A stretch of DNA of 64,000 nucleotides from JAPOUP01 sp965199865 (GTDB lineage Bacteria; Pseudomonadota; Alphaproteobacteria; Rhodobacterales; Rhodobacteraceae). The stretch spans positions 66,160 to 130,159 of the forward strand of contig CBDATU010000023.1 in assembly GCA_965199865.1 (NCBI GenBank). Direction: 5' to 3'. The position numbers were made by a program, and so were the translations under genes. Under the pieces are notes generated by a model. It was given only the letters and a program-made list of their open reading frames with translations, did not search any database and was not told the DNA's origin. Positions 8,291 to 17,438 of the stretch are shown in pieces (within the stretch, counting starts at the first letter, position 1; each line of letters opens with the position of its first letter).

Positions 8291-8713
8291 TCATTCCCTT
8301 CTCCGCTCCGTCCGGGCCCGTATGGCCCTGGCATGGGTTTCCGCGACGTTGAGGATGCGCAGGCCCTGCCATAGCTTCCGGGTTCCGGGCAGGGGCTGGC
8401 GCTTCGTCGGGCGGAACCCGGCGAGGCCGGCGACGAGCGTGACGTAGCGCGCCACGCTCATGTCCGGCTCCGGCGGCGCCCTCTGGCCGATGACGCGCTC
8501 ATACGCGGCGTGAATGACCACCGCCTCGACGCTTTCCGGGCTGACATGGCGGTCCGCCGGGCTGTCGGGGCTCTCCCGCGCCAGAAGCTGGAGGTCCCAG
8601 ACCCGGAACGCGGTTATCGCGTCGAAGGCGAGGCATCTGCGCAGGTCGTCGGCGGCGTCGAGCCTGCGGTCCTTTATCCTCGTCCCCGTCTTCAGGGCCC
8701 TGAAGTATTCCTC
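8291..8713 (-). pseudogene. IS4 transposase, C-terminal fragment
   Basis: This is the 3' part of the split transposase, beginning at the second half of the catalytic motif. It reads EEYFRALKTGTRIKDRRLDA and continues through FRPTKRQPLPGTRKLWQGL, the conserved C-terminus of Tn5-like IS4 transposases. The 5' part lies at 11066-12897. Joining the two at a shared GA restores an uninterrupted YELRWRIEEYFRALK, the Y-R-E-K motif of the IS4 family. Confidence 0.88.
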
Positions 8714-8806
8714 AAAAAAGTGAAATGAATGCACTGATAGATTTGACGGGGCCCGAAAACCCTGTCATACTGCCCGTGCAGGTGCTCCTCAGACTGGTGG
8801 AGTGGC

Positions 8807-8971
8807 ATGAGAACCGTGAACGCGGACGGCATGGACGGGCAGGTGATGATCCGGGAGGCGCTTCCGGTGGAGAACCGGCAGCGGATCATCCGGATCCTGG
8901 CGCAGGCCCTGGCCGCTCCGGTTCCGGCGGAGCGGGACGATGACGGGCCTGACAGCGGCGGGTCCAGCTGA
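8807..8971 (+). CDS. small accessory protein of the serine-recombinase element
   Basis: A 54-residue frame starts at ATG 8807 after a purine-rich GGTGGAG and reads MRTVNADGMDGQVMIREALP onward. Its core is a predicted helix (ENRQRIIRILAQALAAPV). It overlaps the start of the recombinase gene by about 30 bases, so the two are probably translationally coupled. Short coupled genes ahead of large serine recombinases often help control recombination direction or expression, but this one has no family I recognise. The function is inferred from position alone. Confidence 0.55.
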   Translation: MRTVNADGMDGQVMIREALPVENRQRIIRILAQALAAPVPAERDDDGPDSGGSS

Positions 8972-11036
8972 GGCGCCGAAGGTCCGCCCGTGCCATCTGG
9001 GCCGCAGGGCCCTCGTCTACGTCCGGCAGTCGACGCTGAAGCAGGTCGGGGAGAACCGCGAATCGACGCTCCTGCAGTACTCGCTGAAGGACCGCGCGAC
9101 CGGGCTGGGCTGGGCGCCATCCATGGTCGGCGTGATCGACAGCGACCTCGGGCGGTCGGGGCGCAGCGCGGCCGGACGCCCGGGATTCGTCGAGCTGGTC
9201 GGCCAGGTCAGCCTCGGGCGGGTCGGCATGGTCCTGAGCCGGGACGTCTCGCGCCTGTCGCGCAGCCTCGCCGACTGGGGCCAGCTGCCTGACCTGTGCT
9301 GCAGGACGGACACCCTGATCGCCGACGCCGAATCAGTATATGATCTCAACCGTCATGCGGACCGCTTTCTTCTGGGGGTGCTTGGGACGGTGTCCGAATC
9401 GGAGATCCACACGCTGCGGATGAGAATGCACGCCGGCCGGGAGGCGAAGGCGGCCAGGGGGGATCTGTCCGTGGCCCTGCCCCGCGGCTACGTCCACGCC
9501 GATGGCGGGCGCGTCGAGATGGACCCCGACGAGGAGGTCCGCGCCTGCGTGCGCCTGGTGTTCGACCTGTTCGCCGCCTGCGGCTCGCTCGCGGGCCTGC
9601 TCAGGATCCTGGCGGAGCGCGGAGTGAGGCTGCCGCACCGCTCCCGCCGCGTCGCGGAGCGCGGGCGGCTGGTCTGGAACCGGCCGAACCTCGCGACCCT
9701 TCACGGGATGCTGCGCAGCCCGGTCTACGCCGGGGCCTTCGTCTGGGGCAGGAAAGGGCCCGACGGCAGCGGCGTCCCGGGCTGGCGGTACGTGATCCGC
9801 GACCACCATACGGCCTACATCGACTGGGACGTGTATGAGCTGAACCAGAGGCAGCTTTCGGCGAACGCCTCCCTTGCCCGCACCGGCAGCCGGGGCAACC
9901 TGCTGGGCGGCCTCGTGCACTGCGGCCGCTGCGGCCGGCGGATGGCCGTCCGCTATTCGGACAAGGGTGCCGTGCGCTACTCCTGTCCCGGCGAGGCGAG
10001 GGACTACGGCGGCGACAGGTGCCAGTCGTTTGCGGGGCGGCCGCTGCTGTCGCTGGCCGGACAGCTGGTCCTGCAGGCCCTGTCGCCGGCGTCGGTGGAG
10101 CTCTCGAGGTCGGTCGCCGCCAGCGCGGAACGGGACCGCGGGGCGCAGCACGAACTGTGGCGCCAGCGCATCGAGCGCGCCGGTCAGGAGGTCGACAGGA
10201 TCTTCCGCCAGTACAACGCGGTCGAGCCGGAGAACCGCCTGGTCGCGCGCAGCATGGAGGCGCGCTACGAGGCGGCCCTCGCCGGGCGGAACGGGCTGGA
10301 GGAGGCTTACGAACGGTTCCGCGCGTCCGTGCCAGAACGGCTTCCGGAGGCGGAGTGGGAGCGGATCCGCGGCTCGGCGCGGGACATCGCCCGGCTCTGG
10401 GAGGGCGGAGCCATCGATGACGGCACGCGCGCCAGGATCCTGTCGCTCATGATGGAGCGGATCACCGTCACGCTGCGCGGCACCGGCGGGTGGCTCGACG
10501 TCAGTGTTCACTGGCATGGCGGGCATGTCGGCAGGCACGAGGTCCGTGCGCCCGTGCGGAGGCTCGGGCAGCTCGACTCCTATGATGAGCTGTGCTGGCG
10601 GGCGCTGCAGCTCGCCGGCGAGGGCCGGTCGCAGCGGGAGATCGCCGACATCCTGAACGCCGAGGGCCATCGCCCGCCGCGGCGGGAAACCTTCAGCGTC
10701 GGGTCGGTCGCCAACCTGCTCGGAAAGTGCCGGCCGCCGCCCGCGGAGCCGCCGCGGCCGCGGCCGCCGCCCGAGGACCGCAGGCCCCACGAATGGACGG
10801 TCGTGGAGCTCGCGGAACGGCTCGGCATGCCCGTCCCGACCGTATATGGCTGGGTCTCCAGGAACACGGTCTCCGCACGCCGCGAGGGCGGGGACGGGGA
10901 CGTCAGGCGGCAGCGCTGGCTGGTCTTCGCCGACGGGGCCGAACTGGAACGGCTGCGGGAGATGCGCAGGGCATCGACGGAACGGGCCAGGGCCCGGGAA
11001 AGAGCGTGGAACCGGGTCGTGGATTCCACGGACTGA
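8940..11036 (+). CDS. large serine recombinase
   Basis: The protein has 698 residues. The N-terminal resolvase domain begins ALVYVRQSTLKQ, with the catalytic serine in RQS, and continues with SRDVSRLSRSLADW. The central Recombinase domain spans about 170-290 (SPVYAGAFVWGRKG). A zinc ribbon follows (LVHCGRCGRRMAVRY ... YSCPGE), then a long helical stretch and a C-terminal MerR-like segment (WTVVELAERLGMPVPTVYGW) that probably reads DNA. It is expected to catalyse integration and excision of the surrounding element through a 2-bp staggered crossover. The gene is intact and fills almost the whole element. Confidence 0.92.
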   Translation: MTGLTAAGPAEAPKVRPCHLGRRALVYVRQSTLKQVGENRESTLLQYSLKDRATGLGWAPSMVGVIDSDLGRSGRSAAGRPGFVELVGQVSLGRVGMVLSRDVSRLSRSLADWGQLPDLCCRTDTLIADAESVYDLNRHADRFLLGVLGTVSESEIHTLRMRMHAGREAKAARGDLSVALPRGYVHADGGRVEMDPDEEVRACVRLVFDLFAACGSLAGLLRILAERGVRLPHRSRRVAERGRLVWNRPNLATLHGMLRSPVYAGAFVWGRKGPDGSGVPGWRYVIRDHHTAYIDWDVYELNQRQLSANASLARTGSRGNLLGGLVHCGRCGRRMAVRYSDKGAVRYSCPGEARDYGGDRCQSFAGRPLLSLAGQLVLQALSPASVELSRSVAASAERDRGAQHELWRQRIERAGQEVDRIFRQYNAVEPENRLVARSMEARYEAALAGRNGLEEAYERFRASVPERLPEAEWERIRGSARDIARLWEGGAIDDGTRARILSLMMERITVTLRGTGGWLDVSVHWHGGHVGRHEVRAPVRRLGQLDSYDELCWRALQLAGEGRSQREIADILNAEGHRPPRRETFSVGSVANLLGKCRPPPAEPPRPRPPPEDRRPHEWTVVELAERLGMPVPTVYGWVSRNTVSARREGGDGDVRRQRWLVFADGAELERLREMRRASTERARARERAWNRVVDSTD

Positions 11037-11065
11037 ATCTATGAGGATAGTTCATCAATGAGTTG

Positions 11066-12897
11066 TCGATGCGCCAGCGCAGCTCGTAGCGCCTCAGGGC
11101 GGTCTCCGCCGTCCGCATGCCGTCGCCGCCCTCGTTGGACAGGAGCATCCAGTGCAGCGCCTCCCCTCCCTTCGCGACGCGCTTCGGCGGGTTCTCCTCG
11201 ATGGCGGAGACCACCGTCACGGGCAGCGGGCGCCTGTCCTTCGCGTCCCTCGGCGCCGCGATGTCCAGTTCCGCGCAGCGCAGCGTCAGCGTGGCGACGC
11301 GCGCTTTCCGGGCCTTCGGCCCGCCGCGTTCGGGAACGGTGATCCTGCGGTGGCCGACCGGCTCCAGCGCGGCGACATGCTCCCACAGGCACCTTTCGTC
11401 GCCGTCGGGCAGCGCCACGCGCCGCTTCGCCGAGCGGCTCGCCCGCACCAGCAGCGCGGCGCCGGTCCGGTCCGCTTCGCGGAGAAGGGCCCAGAAGTCG
11501 CCTTCGCGGTCACAGACGCTCACGACCTTCGCGTCCGGGCAGGCCTCCGCGAGCTCTCCGGCCCGCCGCAGCCCGTCGATCCAGCGGGCGCTGTCCCTGT
11601 CCGGCCGCCGCCGGAAGTCCGCGTCGAGCGTGAACAGCCCGAGCGGGCGTCCGCTGCCGTTCAGTGCCACGCCGCAGTGGGCGAGGATGCCGTCGGTGCC
11701 CTTTCCGCCGCCGCCGAGCCCGTCCAGCCCGGACGTCGCCGCCAGGGTGCCGTAGTTCAGCGCCGTCGTGTCCTGGACAGCCAGGATCACCGGCTCCAGG
11801 CGGCAGCGCTCCACCGTCGCCTCCAGGTGGGGTTCGAGTATGTCGTCCATGGTCACCCCAGCGTTCGAGAGCAGCCTGTAAGCCGCCTCCTGCTCCGCCC
11901 TGCCCGGAAACAGCTCCGGCACCGGCGCACCGGGCTTCCTGGTCCAGGCCGCTCCCATCGCGGCGATCCGGCGGCGGACCCGGCCGTCCGGATGGCTGCT
12001 CCGCGCGTATTCCCGCTCCGCCCAGTCGCCCCCGCGGTGCAGCGGTCCGGTATGCCCGAGCCTGCGCTCCGGCTCCGCCTGGAGAACCTTCCGCCAGTCC
12101 GGCTGCAGCGGCAGCGTCCACACGCTGCGACGGATGCCCGAACGCCGCCCGGAGGTCAGGCCGGGACATCTCTCCCAGCCCGCCGCCCTGTAACCCGTCC
12201 CGGCGTGCTCCGGACCCACGAGCGTGTAGGCGAGGACGGGGCGGACCCCGTAGAGGGCCTGCCAGTCGTCCGCCACGCGATCCGCCGCCAGCCGCAGCGC
12301 CAGGGAGGCGAGGCCGTGGACCCTCACGGAAGGTCTGATCAGGAAGCGGTGGTTGTTAAGGACGAGGCCCATGTTCGCGATCCGCGCCCGCGCCGACCAG
12401 CCGATGGCACCGTCCCGGGGCCCCAGCTGGCATGACGCCGGAACGAAGCCCAGACCGCCGAGCCGCCCCTGCGCGCCGCTCACGATCCAGTACCGCAGCT
12501 GCCCTCCCGGAGCCCGCCGCCAGCCCTCCGGATGGTGCGTCTCCATCATCGACTCCCAGCCGCGGCGGTCCGCCTCCGCCAACGGCTCCAGCCGCACCCC
12601 GCCGAGCGCGTCCAGAGCGCACTCGACCGGAGCGCCGCCAGGGTCGTCGGCGGCCGGTCGCCCGTTGGACGACGCGAAGCGCGGCGCCGCCTCCGGCAGC
12701 GTCAGGCCGAGCTCCTCCGCGAGCAGGGGAAGGACCCGCATCCCGGTGACCGTCGACGGCCTCCCGTCGTGGGTCAGCCAACCCTCCCGGCCGCTCAGCT
12801 CGCGGGCGAGGCCCGAACGCGTGACGCCGCCGCGGAGGCATTCGTTCCCGAGCCACTCGACCGTGGCAGGGGAAATCTGTCTGAGACCGATATACAT
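11066..12897 (-). pseudogene. IS4 transposase with DUF4338 domain, N-terminal fragment
   Basis: This is the 5' part of the split transposase, from ATG 12897 (MYIGLRQISPATVEWL). Residues up to about 290 form a DUF4338 domain (DruA family), recognisable by the ..IGWSARARIANMGLVLNNHRFLI stretch and GTGYRAAGWE. The Tn5-like DDE core follows, with Asp in AVQDTTALNYG and Asp in VVSVCDREGDFW. The frame breaks off inside RYELRWRI just before the catalytic Glu. What follows in frame down to 10903 is sequence of the inserted element. Not functional unless the insert excises. Confidence 0.88.
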
Positions 12898-12950
12898 GGT
12901 CCCCGATTCGCATGGATCCGATCTCTAGTCAAGTATGCGGTAGTGACAGG

Positions 12951-13207
12951 TCAGGCAGGCCGTCTCCGGAGACCGCGATGTCCAGTGCCCGCACGAGTTC
13001 GGCGTCGGAGTCCGCCCGGTCGGGCATACGGGCGAGCCCATCAGTGAACGCCGCGCCACCTTTATCGTCGGGGTCGGGCAGGATCCCCGCCCGCATGAGG
13101 AGACCGTCGATGTCCCTGACCAGATCGCGGCCGTGAATGGCATCGCTCCGGGGAACCCGCCGGGTGACGGCGATGGCGAGCTGAAGCGCGGCGTTTTTCC
13201 GGTCCAT
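12951..13207 (-). pseudogene. third paralogue of the ATPase C-terminal domain, truncated
   Basis: From ATG 13207 the frame reads MDRKNAALQLAIAVTRRVPR and IHGRDLVRDIDGLLMRAGI, matching the QLALALTER...GIHG.DM.RRI block shared by the 4669-6891 and 7050-8219 products. It continues RADSDAELVRALDIAVSGDG and then runs into the IS4 right end, where a short in-frame tail (LSLPHT) leads to a stop. It may be the original 5' part of the 7050-8219 gene or a separate family member cut by the IS. Its upstream side overlaps a decayed transposase on the other strand. Confidence 0.55.
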
Positions 13208-13215
13208 GTCCGAAG

Positions 13216-14395
13216 GTGGCGTGATCGCCGTTGTGGGCGCGGCCGATGGACGCCCCGCGATGCCGTCCGGGGTCCTGCCCGCCGCACGGGCCTGCGCCAC
13301 GCGGCCGCAATGCGAGGGGCTGGACCTGATCGGCCGCAACCGGAACCCGCCGGGCACCCGCGGGCTGCACATGCGCTCGATGCTGGTGGTCGACGGCGAT
13401 GGCGTTCCGCTGGGCGTTCCCCACGTGGAGTACAGCGCGCCGGACGACGCTACCGGAAAGACCGGGCGCTGGCTGCGGGGCCTGCGGGCGGCCTCGGCGC
13501 TGGCCGGCGACGCCGGGGACGTGCGTCCGCTGGTGGCCATGGACCGCTAGGCGGACGTGTCCGGCCCGTTCGTGGAGCGGCAGCGGCCCGGAAACGTTGA
13601 CATCCTCGTGCGGGGGAGGCACGACCGCAGTCCCGGCAGAGAGGCTCCGAAGCTGTTCGGGGCCATGCGGGCAGCATCGGTACGGGTCCGGGCGGAGCTG
13701 GAGATACCGCGGGCGTCGGCGCGAAGCGGGGGTGGTGGTCGGCCGAAGGCGGCCCGTTAGGCACGCAGGGCACGGATGACGCTGCGCTGGCGGCGGCTGG
13801 CGTGCCGGCGCCGCGACGTCAGGGGAGCTGGAGATGTGAACCGCGCACCTGCGCACCTGCGGGAGGACACGCCACCAGCCGAAGGCGGCCGGCCCCTGGA
13901 GTGGATGCTGACGGCCAGCGTGCCGGTGAGAGGCCGAGAGGACGCGCTGGAGACCGTCCGCCTGTACCGGCTTCGCTGGCGCATCGGGGACTGGCACCGG
14001 ATTCTCAGTTTGGGCTGCCGGGTGGAGGCCGCGCAGGGCCGCGCGGCGGACCGGATCGGGCGGGCGGTCACCGTCCGCGCCGTCATCGCATGGAGGCTGG
14101 CGGCCATTACCCGGCCGGGACGGGAGGCGCCAGAGCTGCCCACCGACCTCCCGTTCACGGAAACCGGGATCATGGCGATGGAGGACCTGGCGGAGGAGCG
14201 CGGGCTGCCCGCCCCGCGGACCGTTGGAGCCGCCCTGCCCGTCATCGCCGTCTTCGGCGGCTACATGAACCGAAAGCTGACGTCCCCCCCGGACACCAGA
14301 CCTTCTGGAAGAGATACACCTACCTCATGGCCGTCGCGAGAGGCTGTGAGCTCTTGCCCGGACGAAGCAGGGGCCCGCCGGATCCCGGCACATGA
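13216..14395 (+). pseudogene. decayed Tn5/IS4-type transposase
   Basis: Conceptual translation shows a degenerate IS4 transposase lacking its N-terminus. GLHMRSMLVVDGDGVPLGV corresponds to the start of the DDE core. Two in-frame stops follow (about 13548 and 13758), then VRLYRLRWRIGDWHRILSLG, the remnant of the Y-R-E-K motif with Glu replaced by Gly. FGGYMNRK is followed by a frameshift into PPGHQTFWKRYTYL. There is no DUF4338 domain, so it belongs to a different IS4 subgroup from its neighbours. Confidence 0.75.
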
Positions 14396-14713
14396 AGCCC
14401 TGAGCCAATCCGTGTGTAATGGGCAGGCCCGGCACTGGCGTCGTTGGTCCATCCCTTGCGTTCGCGCAAGCCCCTCGCTGAGCAGGTGCATCCCGACCCG
14501 CATACGAATCGGATAGCAGTGAATCCTCCCGTGTAACCAATCGTAAGTGGCGTTCCAGGGGGCACTTTTGCCATGCGGATGGGCCAGCGATGACGGTTAC
14601 AGTCCGTCTCTACCATGTCGAGGGGTGGCAAGTCGGCGGTTCAACGAGACTGGTTCGCGCTTGCCGCAGCGGTCATGCGATGGTTATGTCGGCGTATAAC
14701 ATTGGAGGTTCAC
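14396..14713. other. intergenic stretch after decayed transposase
   Basis: I see no convincing gene. A TGTGTAATGGGCAGG segment at about 14412 could be the terminal repeat of the decayed Tn5-like element. The remainder leads to the mazE ribosome-binding site (GGAGG at 14704). Confidence 0.4.
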
Positions 14714-14973
14714 ATGCATTCCGCGCATCTGTGCAGGGTCAGCGGCTCAGTCGTGCTCACGGTGCCACCAGCACTTCTCGACCTTCTCGAACTCCGGGCC
14801 GGTGCTAGAGTGGATATCGGTGTTGAGGACGGCCGCCTGATCGTCGTGCCACGGAACCGCCCGAGCTATTCGCTCGAGGAATTGCTGGCGCAGTGCGATG
14901 AAGCCGCGCCAGCCGACGATGGAGACCAGGCCGTAGCTCAATGCCCGGCCTGTCGGCAGCGAACTGCTGTAAT
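14714..14973 (+). pseudogene. mazE: MazE/AbrB-type antitoxin, frameshifted
   Basis: Starting at ATG 14714 with GGAGG 5 bases upstream, the frame reads MHSAHLCRVSGSVVLTVPPA and LRAGARVDIGVEDGRLIVVP, a SpoVT/AbrB swapped-hairpin domain as in MazE. The C-terminal end expected from the family (LNARPVGSELL and stop, overlapping the toxin start) is present but in a different frame. A one-base change near 14933 therefore makes the antitoxin run on, in frame, into the toxin reading frame. The antitoxin would lose its normal tail, the part that usually wraps and inhibits the toxin. Confidence 0.8.
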
Positions 14974-15305
14974 GCAGCGGGGCGAGATCTGGCGTGTCAA
15001 CCTCAATCCCACGTCCGGTCATGAACAGCGCGGGACTCGGCCAGTTGCGATCGTTTCGCACGCATCCTTTCAACAGGTTGACCAGGACGCCGGTCGTCCT
15101 TCCGACCGCCACGGGAGGAAACTTCGCACGACGGCGCGGCTTTGCGGTTTCGCTGGATGGCGCGGGCACCTGGACGGTCGGCGTGATCCGCCGCGGACAA
15201 CCATGCAGCCTAGATCTCGATGCCCGGAACGGGAAACGTATTGAATCCGTTCCGACGTCCATCATGGAAGATGTGCTTGCCCGCCTCGCCGCGATCCTGT
15301 CCTAA
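14972..15305 (+). pseudogene. mazF: MazF/PemK-type ribonuclease toxin, frameshifted
   Basis: ATG 14972 begins MQRGEIWRVNLNPTSGHEQRG, the classical MazF start with the conserved RG-E-W and GHEQ-GTRP motifs. After RPVAIVSHASF the frame shifts, because TTT replaces TT near 15069. The rest of the toxin continues in another frame as NRLTRTPVVLPTATGGNFAR and ends MEDVLARLAAIL at 15305. Both partners of the pair are thus broken by single-base changes, suggesting inactivation of the toxin with relaxed constraint on the antitoxin. Confidence 0.82.
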
Positions 15306-15794
15306 CCCTCAACGGCTGTGTTCCCCAACTGTCACATATAATCAGTTAACTCTACCGGTTCTCCTTCTGTCTGATTCGCATCGACCTGCATGTGAATCCG
15401 GCAGGATTGCTCACATTCCCGCTTTGACCAGGGACAGGTGACATGCCTTGGAAAGGCGGTGTCGGACGGAAGCCCGCCGACGCGCTTCGGGGGGAACCGG
15501 CCCCAACAGCACCGTAGGCGCCGCCTCATCCTGTCGGCCATATGTACAGTACGCGTCAGGCGAGACCCCGAGTCCGGATCAAGGGCGATGGCGGCGTGCC
15601 ATGCATGCCTGCACAGCGACGGCGTATGGTCCCGGGACGCGTTAGCACCCTCAGCTGCATGACACGGGCCCGGAAACATTCGAATCCCATTCCCTTCGTG
15701 ACAGCCCCGCGTCCATGGGTGGGTTGGTCACGCTGCCCTACCTGATTGTCGACATTGCCGTCGGCATCGGAACCACGACCAAAGGCCACCTGCC
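15306..15794. other. no recognisable gene
   Basis: These 490 bases hold several short open frames on both strands with biased, shadow-like composition and no family I recognise. A weak stem (GTCGG..CGG / CCG..CCGAC, about 15460-15481) could end mazF transcription, but there is no U-run. Confidence 0.3.
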
Positions 15795-16067
15795 CTAACG
15801 GTTCGCAACACGTGCACGCCGTCCGCCCCGACGCCCCGACTGCACAACCTCTTCAAGCCCTGCGCGGAGAATCACGCTCATGGGATGATCTGGGGCATCA
15901 GCGCCATAAGCGTTGAGCAGCACCGCAATGGCTTCCTTTGGGACAAACTCCGAAGGTAGCCTGATCGCCCAATCCAGAAATATGGACCGACATTCGGCCG
16001 TTCCGATCCCTTCAATATGGTAAGCATCCCAGATGAGGCGATTGCTGTCGATGTCATCAAGCTTCAT
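15795..16067 (-). CDS. small conserved hypothetical protein
   Basis: This is a 90-residue acidic-then-basic protein that begins MKLDDIDSNRLIWDAYHIEG and ends in an Arg/Gly-rich tail (GRRGGRRARVANR). The motif IEGIGTAECRSIFLDWAI and the later HPMSVILRAGLEEV look like a short conserved alphaproteobacterial protein of unknown function. No signal peptide or membrane segment. It is convergent with the decayed MazEF pair and divergent from the YbaK-type gene, so it is a single-gene unit. No function can be assigned. Confidence 0.6.
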   Translation of the reverse strand: MKLDDIDSNRLIWDAYHIEGIGTAECRSIFLDWAIRLPSEFVPKEAIAVLLNAYGADAPDHPMSVILRAGLEEVVQSGRRGGRRARVANR

Positions 16068-16254
16068 TCATCCACCGGGTCATTCATGCAACCTCAATAT
16101 CATACCCGTCTGCAGCCGCCGGAATCCAGCCGGTTATCAGGCGGGGCACAAGCCTACCATTTTGCCTTCTCTGGATCAGCGCCTCAGCATATCATTAGTT
16201 GCCATTTCAGGACAGTGGCTGTAGGCGCTTCCTGTCTGGAATGGGAAGCCTGGG

Positions 16255-16740
16255 ATGAGCAGGAGCCTGAAGCGGGTACGCAACGCGCTCAGGGCAGCGG
16301 GACTGGATGCTGATATTCGTGAGATGCCCGGCAACACCCGTACCGCGGCACAGGCAGCGGAAGCCGCCGACTGTCATCTGGACCAGATCATGAAGTCCAT
16401 CATATTCAGGGGAGAACGGAGCGGTGAAGCGATCCTGTTTCTCACCGCCGGTGGAAATCAGGTCGATCCGATCAAGGCAGGCGTAGTTGCGGGAGAGCGC
16501 CTGATCAAGGCTGACGCGGATCTGATTCGGTCGCAGACTGGATTTGCCATCGGTGGCGTCGCCCCGGTGGGTCATCTGAATCCCATTCGCACCTACCTTG
16601 ATGAACGCCTTCTGGAATTCGATATGGTCTGGGCCGCGGGCGGCACACCGCGACACATATTTTCCATTGATCCAGGCGAAATTCAGCGGGTGACAGGAGC
16701 GCAAGCTGCGGATTTTCTGGTGGAAAAGGTCCAGGACTGA
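16255..16740 (+). CDS. YbaK/EbsC-family aminoacyl-tRNA deacylase
   Basis: The 161-residue protein covers the whole YbaK/prolyl-tRNA-synthetase-associated domain. The segment TRTAAQAAEAADCHLDQIMKS is the family's N-terminal signature, with the Lys that contacts the substrate in IMKS. GFAIGGVAPVGH is the conserved G-G-x-P-x-G-H loop. Proteins of this family hydrolyse misacylated tRNA in trans, for example Cys-tRNA(Pro) or Ala-tRNA(Pro). The exact specificity cannot be read from the sequence. Free-standing gene, length normal, cytoplasmic. Confidence 0.9.
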   Translation: MSRSLKRVRNALRAAGLDADIREMPGNTRTAAQAAEAADCHLDQIMKSIIFRGERSGEAILFLTAGGNQVDPIKAGVVAGERLIKADADLIRSQTGFAIGGVAPVGHLNPIRTYLDERLLEFDMVWAAGGTPRHIFSIDPGEIQRVTGAQAADFLVEKVQD

Positions 16741-17438
16741 CATCACAATGTGGCAGACAGGCACCTGACGGGCTGGACTGTAACAAGGCTGCTTCTCAGT
16801 TTCTGGATGTCCACCTGCATTCAATGGCCGCGATAGAGGTCCGGTCGTCCGTGTATCACCTGCCAAAGTTCACCGATCGAATTACCGTCCCACCTGGCGC
16901 CTGAAACGCGGCGCGGCTGGAACCTCTCCCCTGAGCCAAAGGATCTGCCGCCTAGATCCGTAACAGGAACGGGATCTGTCAGGATATCCAAAGCTCTTGG
17001 GAAGCCTTGCTCCACAGTTCCATCGATGTTCAGCGATGGGTGTTGGAGTTCAATATCACCCCTTCACCTCTCAATATGTCTGGAAGCGCCAACCCCTGCC
17101 ACAGTCAGCCCGAGAAATGCTGTCGAGACTCTATCTGCACTGAAGTGGTTTTCACTTCCCAGCACATGACTCCGAATCGATCCTCAGCAGTCGCGATATC
17201 GGCAGGCCGATGACATGGCGGTCCCCTCGCTTCGACAGTCTGGCTACCATGACCGTTTCGCACATCCTGTGCCAATGAACCGGAACCCCGCCATAACAAG
17301 GGCTGCCTCTCGTACGGATACGGACAACCGAAAAAATGTAAATATTTTTTACATTGAGCCTTGACCTTCAGGCGGAGATACCCATCTGTTGCAATGTGAA
17401 TGTGAGTCACATTCGTCAAAACATAAGGAGACACAAAG
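16741..17438. other. long intergenic region upstream of DUF2852 gene
   Basis: These 700 bases have no convincing reading frame. Their right end is AT-rich compared with the surroundings and contains two separate inverted repeats just before the DUF2852 gene, listed separately. It probably holds the promoter region of the 17439-18368 genes. Confidence 0.4.
17335..17414 (+). promoter_or_regulatory. two operator-like palindromes upstream of the DUF2852 gene
   Basis: AATGTAAA-N5-TTTACATT lies at 17335-17355 and a perfect GAATGTGA-G-TCACATTC at 17398-17414. Both share a TGT...ACA core and sit 25 to 105 bases before the ATG at 17439, which has its own AAGGAG. They look like binding sites for a dimeric regulator. 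The spacing of the second is too short for CRP-type sites. No regulator can be named. Confidence 0.5.

Larger units (their letters stand above)
8714..11067 (+). mobile_element. serine-recombinase mobile element inserted in a transposase gene
   Basis: This unit of about 2354 bp carries a 54-codon gene and a 698-residue serine recombinase. It is flanked by a 2-bp direct repeat (TC on the plus strand, at 8712-8713 and 11066-11067), as expected for serine-integrase crossover dinucleotides. Removing it joins the transposase codons ATC and GAG-GAA-TAC perfectly. No long terminal inverted repeats are seen; the inner ends both contain AT-rich segments ending in ATAG (left, and right reverse-complemented), a plausible attP-type arrangement. 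Confidence 0.85.
8264..12950 (-). mobile_element. IS4-family element (DUF4338 transposase) split by a serine-recombinase element
   Basis: The ends CCTGTCAC (8264) and GTGACAGG (12943-12950) match the terminal pattern of the two intact related elements at 31718 and 34569. Without the 2.35-kb insertion the element would be about 2.33 kb. The expected 7-bp target duplication is not found (tcccggg on the left, tcaggca on the right), in line with a rearranged left flank. It interrupts the cluster of ATPase-domain paralogues. Confidence 0.82.

Noticed and set aside
9333..10790. 485-codon frame antisense to the serine recombinase
   Set aside because: Long frames opposite GC-rich genes are common; the plus-strand recombinase has all family motifs.
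17105..17434. 109-residue frame in the region before DUF2852
   Set aside because: No family resemblance and it overlaps the operator-like palindromes; treated as non-coding.
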